Source: Nitrospinota bacterium (lineage in GTDB: Bacteria > UBA8248). From it: DNA of 12,106 nt. The notes under the pieces are model-generated. The model made no database searches. It had not been told where the DNA came from and saw nothing but the letters and a program-made list of their open reading frames with translations. Of this stretch, positions 6,498 to 12,106 are shown piece by piece; within the stretch, counting starts at the first letter, position 1; every line of letters starts with the position of its first letter. The translations under genes and the position numbers were made by a program. Location: NCBI GenBank assembly GCA_029937135.1, contig JAPYQX010000058.1, positions 1 to 12,106 of the forward strand. The letters run 5' to 3'.

Positions 6498-6902
6498 TCA
6501 TTCCGGAACCTCTTCCGGACGCTCGCCGAAAGCGGCCCGGATTTTCGTCTTGATGTTTCCTCTTACGTTGAAATCCCCCTCGATCCAGGCCCACTTGGGG
6601 GCGCAGCAGGCCACCAGGTCGTCGAGTATCCGGTTGACGGCCTGCTCGTGAAAGACCTCCTGGTCGCGAAAGCGGTTGATATAGAGCTTGAGCGATTTTA
6701 GCTCGACAATGCGCTCGCCGGGTACATAGCGAATATGAATCGTCGCGAAATCCGGAAAATTACTGATCGGGCACAGGCAAGTGAACTCGGGAATCGAAAA
6801 TTCGATCACATAGTCCCGCTGGAGCGAGGGGTTGGGCACCGCCTCAAGCTCGGCCTCGGCGATCATCTTCGCGCCGTATTTTTTTTCCTGCCCGTCCGCC
6901 AT
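6498..6902 (-). CDS. queF: NADPH-dependent 7-cyano-7-deazaguanine (preQ0) reductase QueF
   Basis: The 134-residue protein is a short (unimodular, B. subtilis-type) QueF of the tunnelling-fold superfamily. It reduces the nitrile of preQ0 to the aminomethyl group of preQ1 in queuosine tRNA modification. The covalent-thioimide cysteine is C44 in EFTCLCP and the general acid is D51 in FPDFATI. The NADPH-binding QueF signature ELKSLKLY lies at 67-74, and FHE (84-86) holds the family H and E residues. All catalytic positions expected for a working reductase are present. The ATG at 6902 has only a modest site (TGGAAA, 8 bases upstream). It sits 63 bases after the alcohol dehydrogenase gene and 33 bases before the Mo hydroxylase gene on the same strand, so it is probably co-transcribed with apparently unrelated oxidoreductases. 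No other queuosine genes are in the window. Confidence 0.95.
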   Translation of the reverse strand: MADGQEKKYGAKMIAEAELEAVPNPSLQRDYVIEFSIPEFTCLCPISNFPDFATIHIRYVPGERIVELKSLKLYINRFRDQEVFHEQAVNRILDDLVACCAPKWAWIEGDFNVRGNIKTKIRAAFGERPEEVPE

Positions 6903-6965
6903 ATCACTGTTTCCATTTCGTCCCGGGCATCAAGGTCGTCCGCCCCAACGCCGGGCGCGTCCGCC

Positions 6966-8066
6966 CTATGTGCCAGGCGTGAGGTTCACCAACAGGGCGC
7001 CGTCCTGGCGCGCCACGAAGATATCGTGCGCCTCCTGGTACTTTTTAAGCGGGAACCGGTGGGTAATGTAGGGCTCGACCCGGATGCGGCCTCCCTGAAT
7101 CAGCCCTATCACCTCGTCACCGCAATTCGGATTCGCCCGGACACCGAAGATATCCATCTCCTCGAGAACCACGCGCTTCCACGCGATGTCGGGAATCTCC
7201 TCGGGGATTCCGGTGAGCGCCACCCGCGAGCCCTTGCCCGCGCAGTCGATGGCCCACTGAAAGCTCGCCTTTTGTCCCGCCGTCTCGAGGACGACGTTGC
7301 CCATCTGGCCGTCCGTCATCTCCCGGACCTGCTCCACCACGTTTCCCTCGCGGTAGCTGATCGTCTCGGCGCCCTGGTCGGCGATAATTTCCAGCCGCCG
7401 GCCCCCGCCGACGACGATGGTCCTGCCCGCGCCCAGCGCCCGCGCCGACTCGAAAGCAAAAACCCCGATGGGCCCCGAGCCCAGAATGACCACCGTGTCG
7501 CCCGCGTTGATTCCGGCGCGCTTGGCCGTCCAGAGCCCGCAGGCGGCGGGATCGACCGCCGAGCCCAGCTCGAAGGACATGTCCTTGGGCATTTTGTGAA
7601 GGGCACGGATATTGTTGGACACATACTCGGCGTAGGAGCCTTGGGAGACATGGCCGTACTGCCGGTGACCGGTGATGGTTTTCCCGTAGTTGTAGCAAAG
7701 GTTGTAGCGCCCGATGTGGCACATGCGGCAGGCGCCGCACCCGGCATGGCTCGTCCCCGCAACATGATCCCCCATCTCGAAGCCGAAGCCCTCGGTGTGG
7801 GGCCCCATCGCCACGATGCGCCCCGCCCACTCGTGGCCCAGAATGGCGGGAAACTGAGGCGGCCAGCGGGGAGTGTGGGTCCCCTTGATGATCTCGATAT
7901 CGGTTCCGCAGATCGTGGTCGATTCCACCTTGACCAGCACCTCGCCCATTAACGGCTCGGGAACAGGAACCTGTTTGACCTCCAGTTTTTCGGGAGCGGT
8001 CATCACGACCGCCTCCATATTGTCTTTTACGGCCTCGCCGTAGCGAACCTCGTCCATTACCGGCAT
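6966..8066 (-). CDS. Zinc-dependent medium-chain alcohol dehydrogenase
   Basis: The 366-residue protein is a cytoplasmic medium-chain dehydrogenase of the zinc alcohol/threonine/polyol dehydrogenase type. The GroES-like catalytic domain has zinc ligands C53 (TTICGTD) and H78-E79 (LGHEWAG). The structural zinc lobe has four cysteines, C110, C113, C116 and C124. The Rossmann dinucleotide site is GSGPIG (196-201). The end of the second Rossmann strand reads VVGGGRR, without the acidic residue that usually selects NAD, so NADP use is possible. The start is uncertain: ATG at 8066 has AGGAGG 11 bases upstream; an in-frame GTG at 8075 lies only 2 bases from that site; the family-like start MEAVVMTAP is 16 codons further in but lacks a site. 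It is the first of the closely spaced six-gene run and may oxidise an alcohol made or used by the neighbouring enzymes. Confidence 0.92.
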   Translation of the reverse strand: MPVMDEVRYGEAVKDNMEAVVMTAPEKLEVKQVPVPEPLMGEVLVKVESTTICGTDIEIIKGTHTPRWPPQFPAILGHEWAGRIVAMGPHTEGFGFEMGDHVAGTSHAGCGACRMCHIGRYNLCYNYGKTITGHRQYGHVSQGSYAEYVSNNIRALHKMPKDMSFELGSAVDPAACGLWTAKRAGINAGDTVVILGSGPIGVFAFESARALGAGRTIVVGGGRRLEIIADQGAETISYREGNVVEQVREMTDGQMGNVVLETAGQKASFQWAIDCAGKGSRVALTGIPEEIPDIAWKRVVLEEMDIFGVRANPNCGDEVIGLIQGGRIRVEPYITHRFPLKKYQEAHDIFVARQDGALLVNLTPGT

Positions 8067-8093
8067 GAAACGCACATCCTCCTGTCATCAAAT

Positions 8094-8126
8094 ATTTAAA
8101 CCAAGATCGAAAATTTAGACCAAGAT
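8094..8126. repeat. Direct repeat, two 14-base copies at 19-base period, upstream of the alcohol dehydrogenase gene
   Basis: ATTTAAACCAAGAT (8094-8107) and ATTTAGACCAAGAT (8113-8126) differ at one base and are spaced by 19 bases, close to two helical turns. They sit in an AT-rich island between the permease stop (8176) and the dehydrogenase start, which is the only long gap in the minus-strand gene run. Read on the minus strand, TTGGTC and TTTAAA inside the repeat are 17 bases apart and could be weak -35 and -10 boxes. A tandem operator overlapping the promoter of the six-gene unit is a reasonable guess. Confidence 0.45.
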
Positions 8127-8175
8127 AAAGAAAATACCTGGATTCGGGCTATTACAAGGTCCAGACGCTCGGCGG

Positions 8176-11100
8176 TCAAGCCGAATCCGGGAGGTCCGGC
8201 CCGATACCCGCCTCGGGGCCTTTTTGGGGGTGGTGGACATCCGCCTCCTCCCGGCTGGGCCACCTTCCCGACCAGACCCGCTGCCACAGGCGCACGATAT
8301 CGTTTCCGATCAGCGAAAACACAGGGACAAGGATCAGCGTAATAGCGGTTGCGAACACAAGGCCAAAACACAGACTGACCGCCATGGGAATGAGAAACTG
8401 GGCCTGAAAACTCCGCTCGAAGAGCATGGGCCCGAGCCCCGCGACGGTTGTCAGCGAGGTCAGTACAATCGGCCTCAGCCGCGAGGCCCCCGCCCGCGTC
8501 AGGGCTTCTTCGATCTTCATTCCACGGGCTATGAAACGATTGGAGAAATCCAGAAAAACCAGGGAATCGTTCACCACCACCCCCGAGAGGGCAACGATAC
8601 CCATCAGGCTCATCATGGAGATGTCGAAGCCCATGAAGATGTGCCCCCAAACCGCGCCGACCACCCCGAACGGGATAGCGCTCATGACGACAAGGGGCTG
8701 AAAATAGCTCCGGAAAAGCGTCGCCAGTATCAAGAAGATAACCGCCCCCGCGAACGCGAACCCCCGCATCAGACTTCCAACAGACTCCTTTCGCTCCTTC
8801 GCCTGGCCCTCGAAGCGAACGCGCACGCCGGGAAGCTTCCGCATCAGACCGGGAAAAAACTCCTTCCCGAGGCTCGCGAGAATTTCGCTCGGGTTCGCTA
8901 TCGCTTCGTCCACCTCGGCCGTGACGGTAATCACGCGGTTCCGGTCGATTCGCTTGATCTCGGCCAGCCCCCGCGAAATCCCGACATCGGCGACATCGTA
9001 GAAAGGAATTTCCGCCCCCGAGGGGGTGCGGATGCGGGCGCTCTCCACGTCGCCGAGCGTCCGGCGCTCCTCGGGCGGATAGCGGACTTTTACTTTCACA
9101 TCGTCGCGCCCCCGCTGAATCCGCAGCGCCTCAAGGCCGAAAAAACGGGACCGGAGCTGAAACGCCAAGTCCTGAAGGGAGATGCCGAGCACCCTCGCCT
9201 GGGGCTTGAGTTCGGCCCGAAGCTCAAGCTTGCCGGGCCGGAAATCGTCCTCGATTTCCTGCACTCCGGGATATTTTCTTAACTCGTTCCTCAAGGCCTC
9301 GGCCGCCCGGCGAAGGCCGTCCGTGCCCGGCCCCGTGAAGCGGATTTCTATCTCCTTGCCGCCGGGATGCACCTGGCTGCCGCTAAAAGTCAGGCTCAAC
9401 ACATCCGGGATGGCACCGACCTTTTCACGCCAGCGGGATACGATCTCGGAGCTGGGGATTCCCCTGCGCTCCGCCGGAAGAAGCTCGACGATGACCTGGG
9501 CCGCGTTGCTTCCCTCCGCGTCGCTTTTACTCTGCCTGGTGACCTGCTCTCCCAAAATGGTGAAGTGGTTTTGGATGATGATCTCTCCCGATTTGGACCG
9601 AAACTCCTTCTCAAGCGACCGGACAGCCTTTTCAATCCTCCTGGCCGCCCTGGAGGTCTGCTCGATGGGGGTCCCCTCGGGAAAAAGAACTTTCGCCTGA
9701 ATAAAATCAGAATCAAAACCCGGGAAAAAAAGGAAGCGAACATGCCCGCCGGCGGTGAGCCCGATCGTCACGGAGAATAGAACCACGGCCACCGCGACGA
9801 CCAGATAGCGAGCCTCAAGGCAAAACACAAGAAAGGGCAGATAGACCCGGTCGATCCACCAGGTCACGAACCCGTCGATCCGGGCCCGCATCCGGTGCGA
9901 AATCGTATTCTTCCTGGGTGGCCTGACCCAGTGCGCCAGATGAGTCGGCAGGATAAACAACGACTCGATCAACGAGGCCGCGAGCGCGGCGATAATGACC
10001 ACCGGAAGGATGGCCATGAATTTACCGAGGGTGCCTTCGACCCAGAACAAGGGCATGAACGCGACGATGGTGGTCATCACGGTCGCGACGACCGGCCAGG
10101 CCACCTCGGAGGCTCCGCCGATGGCCGCCTCGAAGAAATCCTCACCCGTCTGCATCCGGGCGTAAATGTTTTCGGCAACGACAATGGCGTCGTCCACGAG
10201 AATCCCGAGCACCATGATAAAGGCGAACATGGTGATCATATTCAACGAGCCGCCCACGAAAGTGACGAACCCCAGGGATGCCAACAGGGAAACCGGAATG
10301 CCCACCGTCACCCAGAACGAAAGGCGGATGCTCAAAAAAAGCCAGAGTGACAAAAAGACCAGGACAAGACCGATTCTCCCGTTCCGCATAAGCAGGTCGA
10401 GGCGGTCCAGAATCAGCCGTGAGGTATTCGCCCAGGGGGTGAGAGATATACCGGCGGGAAGTGTTTTCTGCTTTCGGGCGGCGTAGGCTTTTACCTTATC
10501 GGCAATCTGAAGGGCGTCCTCATCCTCGGTTTTGTTGATGATGATGAGAGCGGCGTTCTTTCCATTAAAGCGGCCGGACTTGTCCGTATCCTCGAAGCCG
10601 TCCACCACCCGGGCGATATCCCGCAGCCGGAGAATCGTGCCGTCCGCACGGGTTAGTATCTCGAGATTCTCGAATTCGGGGCCGGTGTAGCGCTTGCCCA
10701 CCGTTCGGATGCGAATCCGCCGGTCCGAGGAGCGGATATCGCCCCCGGTCAGCTCCAGCACATTTTTCCGGATCGTCTCGGCGATTCCCTCGAAGGTCAG
10801 CCCGTGCCGGCGAAGGGTGGCCTCCGAAACCTCGATGGAGATCTCCCAGTTTCGCACCCCGTTGATCGCCACCTGGGAGACGCCCGGCAAGGCGATCAAT
10901 TCCTCCTTTATCTCCTCGGCCATTCGCTTCAGGGCCGTTTCCGAGGCACCACCGTAGAGGGCCAGGTTTAGCACCTGATCGATCCGCTTCACCTCGGAGA
11001 TCACCGGGCGCTCGATCTCGTCGGGGAAAGTGTCTATCCGGTCAACAGCGTTCTTGATGTCGTCCATCACCGTCCGGGAATCGTTCACCCACGATCCCAA

Positions 11101-11385
11101 CTCCACGACGAGAGAGCAGCTGTTCTCTCGCGCGGTGGAGGATATTTTCTTGATGCCCGCGATTCCGGTGATCGCCTCCTCGACCTTGATGCAGACGCCC
11201 TCCTCCACCTCCTCGGGGCTGGCCCCCTTCCACGCGATGGCGATACTCACCCGATCAAGGGAAAAGGCGGGGATAATCTCGCTTTTGATTTGATAGAGAG
11301 AGATCACGCCGAGTAGGATGAGCACGGCCATCAGAAGGTTGGCGAAGACCCGGTGGTTCGTCGTCGCGGCGATAATTCGCTTCAA
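8176..11385 (-). CDS. RND-family efflux transporter permease (AcrB/HAE1 type)
   Basis: The 1069-residue inner-membrane protein is the proton-driven permease of a tripartite efflux pump. It has the duplicated RND plan: TM1 near residues 12-31, a large periplasmic loop (about 35-335) with the porter motif YPGASPEEVEE-like AWKGASPEEVEEG (51-63), a TM2-6 block, a second loop (about 560-860) and a TM8-12 block. The proton-relay pair is D398-D399 in GILVDDAIVVAENI of TM4, and the matching second-half motif is GVVVNDSLVFLDF. The start is TTG at 11385: the family N-terminus MKRIIAATTNHRVFANLL begins there, and later ATG codons would cut TM1. The TTG overlaps the adaptor stop as TTGA, which implies coupled translation. 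The C-terminal tail after TM12 is hydrophilic. The exported compound is unknown, and no TolC-type outer-membrane gene is in the window. Confidence 0.95.
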   Translation of the reverse strand: MKRIIAATTNHRVFANLLMAVLILLGVISLYQIKSEIIPAFSLDRVSIAIAWKGASPEEVEEGVCIKVEEAITGIAGIKKISSTARENSCSLVVELGSWVNDSRTVMDDIKNAVDRIDTFPDEIERPVISEVKRIDQVLNLALYGGASETALKRMAEEIKEELIALPGVSQVAINGVRNWEISIEVSEATLRRHGLTFEGIAETIRKNVLELTGGDIRSSDRRIRIRTVGKRYTGPEFENLEILTRADGTILRLRDIARVVDGFEDTDKSGRFNGKNAALIIINKTEDEDALQIADKVKAYAARKQKTLPAGISLTPWANTSRLILDRLDLLMRNGRIGLVLVFLSLWLFLSIRLSFWVTVGIPVSLLASLGFVTFVGGSLNMITMFAFIMVLGILVDDAIVVAENIYARMQTGEDFFEAAIGGASEVAWPVVATVMTTIVAFMPLFWVEGTLGKFMAILPVVIIAALAASLIESLFILPTHLAHWVRPPRKNTISHRMRARIDGFVTWWIDRVYLPFLVFCLEARYLVVAVAVVLFSVTIGLTAGGHVRFLFFPGFDSDFIQAKVLFPEGTPIEQTSRAARRIEKAVRSLEKEFRSKSGEIIIQNHFTILGEQVTRQSKSDAEGSNAAQVIVELLPAERRGIPSSEIVSRWREKVGAIPDVLSLTFSGSQVHPGGKEIEIRFTGPGTDGLRRAAEALRNELRKYPGVQEIEDDFRPGKLELRAELKPQARVLGISLQDLAFQLRSRFFGLEALRIQRGRDDVKVKVRYPPEERRTLGDVESARIRTPSGAEIPFYDVADVGISRGLAEIKRIDRNRVITVTAEVDEAIANPSEILASLGKEFFPGLMRKLPGVRVRFEGQAKERKESVGSLMRGFAFAGAVIFLILATLFRSYFQPLVVMSAIPFGVVGAVWGHIFMGFDISMMSLMGIVALSGVVVNDSLVFLDFSNRFIARGMKIEEALTRAGASRLRPIVLTSLTTVAGLGPMLFERSFQAQFLIPMAVSLCFGLVFATAITLILVPVFSLIGNDIVRLWQRVWSGRWPSREEADVHHPQKGPEAGIGPDLPDSA

Positions 11386-12106
11386 GGCGACACGGCCCCG
11401 CGGCGGCGGGCATGCGTTCGATTCGATTCGGCGTTCCGGCCCGCGCCGGCGTTCCGGAGCTTCATGCCCGGAACCGCCGCCGGGATGGCGGAGAGGATGA
11501 GGCGCTCTCCCTCGTTCACACCGTTCCGGAAGACCACCTCATCGTGACCCTTGCGGATAATCTTGACCGGGCGAATAGCGAGGGCCCCGTCCGAGAAAAT
11601 GTAAATATTGTCGCCCGGCCGGAGGGCGGATCGCGGAATGACGTAAACATCGGGAAACGTGACCCCCTGAATGCCCACCTTGACGAACATTCCCACCGTG
11701 AGAGGGGGGTGTTTGCCGGGAACCCATTTCCTGAAAGGCTCGGGAACCTCGATGACCATCGTGACCGCCCGGGTCGATTCGTCGAGGCCCGCCCCCATCA
11801 GGGTAACGCGGCCTTCCCACTCGAACGTCTCGCCGAACCGGCTCCAGTAGATTTTCGCCCGCGAAAAATATTGTTGAACCTCGTCCTGCGTCCGGGGAAA
11901 TTTCTGACCCCTCGGACGCCGGAAAGCCCACCTGGCCTCGTTGACGGGAACCGAAACGGGCACCTCCAACACGGAGGAATCGTAGATAGTCCCGACCACG
12001 TTTCCCGCCCGGATGTAGTCACCGGCCGCCAGGTTCGAGTTCCGCACACGGGCGTCGAAGGGCGCGACGATGCGCGTTCGAATCAGATCCAGCCGCGCCT
12101 CCTCGA
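11382..12106 (-). CDS. RND efflux periplasmic adaptor (membrane fusion protein), 5' end off window
   Basis: About 240 C-terminal residues are visible; the frame runs open through the right edge, so the N-terminus with its lipoprotein or signal sequence and helical hairpin is missing. The visible part starts at the end of the hairpin (EEARLDLIRTRIVAPFDARV), goes into the second half of the lipoyl domain (AAGDYIRAGNVVGTIYD), then a beta-barrel domain (VSVPVNEARWAF, WEGRVTLMGAGLDESTRAVTMVIEVP, VGMFVKVGIQG) and the membrane-proximal domain (VYVIPRSALRPGDNIYIF, NGVNEGERLIL). It bridges the permease and an outer-membrane channel. Its TGA overlaps the TTG start of the permease by four bases, so the two form one operon. 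The last 25 residues are arginine-rich and poorly conserved. Confidence 0.93.
   Translation of the reverse strand, partial: EEARLDLIRTRIVAPFDARVRNSNLAAGDYIRAGNVVGTIYDSSVLEVPVSVPVNEARWAFRRPRGQKFPRTQDEVQQYFSRAKIYWSRFGETFEWEGRVTLMGAGLDESTRAVTMVIEVPEPFRKWVPGKHPPLTVGMFVKVGIQGVTFPDVYVIPRSALRPGDNIYIFSDGALAIRPVKIIRKGHDEVVFRNGVNEGERLILSAIPAAVPGMKLRNAGAGRNAESNRTHARRRGAVSP

Noticed and set aside
6735..7952. Plus-strand 405-codon open frame opposite queF and the alcohol dehydrogenase
   Set aside because: It spans two well-supported genes on the other strand and resembles no protein family.
8224..9282. Plus-strand 352-codon open frame opposite the RND permease
   Set aside because: Its composition is typical of a GC-rich antisense shadow, and the permease frame is intact and well conserved.

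Overview
This is a high-GC bacterial window carrying eight genes on the minus strand, one two-component output gene on the plus strand, and one small orphan gene on the minus strand near the left edge. The RND permease with its periplasmic adaptor implies a Gram-negative cell with an outer membrane. The gene mix (SsuD-like flavin monooxygenase, stand-alone molybdenum hydroxylase large subunit, zinc alcohol dehydrogenase, probable selenoprotein) would fit a metabolically versatile Deltaproteobacteria-, Nitrospinota- or Tectomicrobia-like lineage. That placement is an impression, since no phylogenetic marker is present.

Layout from left to right. Bases 68-93 hold an intrinsic terminator for something entering from the left on the plus strand. 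Bases 187-366 (minus) encode an acidic 59-residue protein with a strong ribosome binding site and its own terminator (134-163). Bases 367-829 are non-coding: a structured leader, an AT-rich promoter zone, and the leader of the next gene. Bases 830-1936 (plus) encode a REC-HD-GYP response regulator, predicted to degrade cyclic di-GMP. From 1987 to the right edge everything lies on the minus strand. In transcription order the genes are an RND adaptor (entering from the right edge), the RND permease, a 110-base gap with a direct repeat, then zinc alcohol dehydrogenase, queF, the molybdenum hydroxylase large subunit, a carboxymuconolactone decarboxylase (CMD)/AhpD-fold protein, a cupin and an LLM-class flavin monooxygenase. 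The last six are separated by only 33 to 63 bases and look like one transcript.

The most notable object is the CMD/AhpD-fold gene at 3490-4152. Its reading frame is interrupted by one in-frame UGA (3817-3819) at the active-site position, just before the conserved histidine. Homology to the family continues in the same frame on both sides. Twenty-one bases after the UGA lies a GGUC tetraloop on a six-pair stem, which matches the form and spacing of a bacterial SECIS element. The best reading is one 220-residue selenoprotein with Sec112, which a standard gene caller would split in two or call a pseudogene.

The six-gene run looks like an oxidative catabolic or detoxification unit: hydroxylation by a Mo enzyme, alcohol oxidation, flavin-dependent monooxygenation, and a peroxidase-like thiol/selenol enzyme with a cupin. 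The tRNA-modification gene queF sits inside it. The substrate cannot be read from the sequence.
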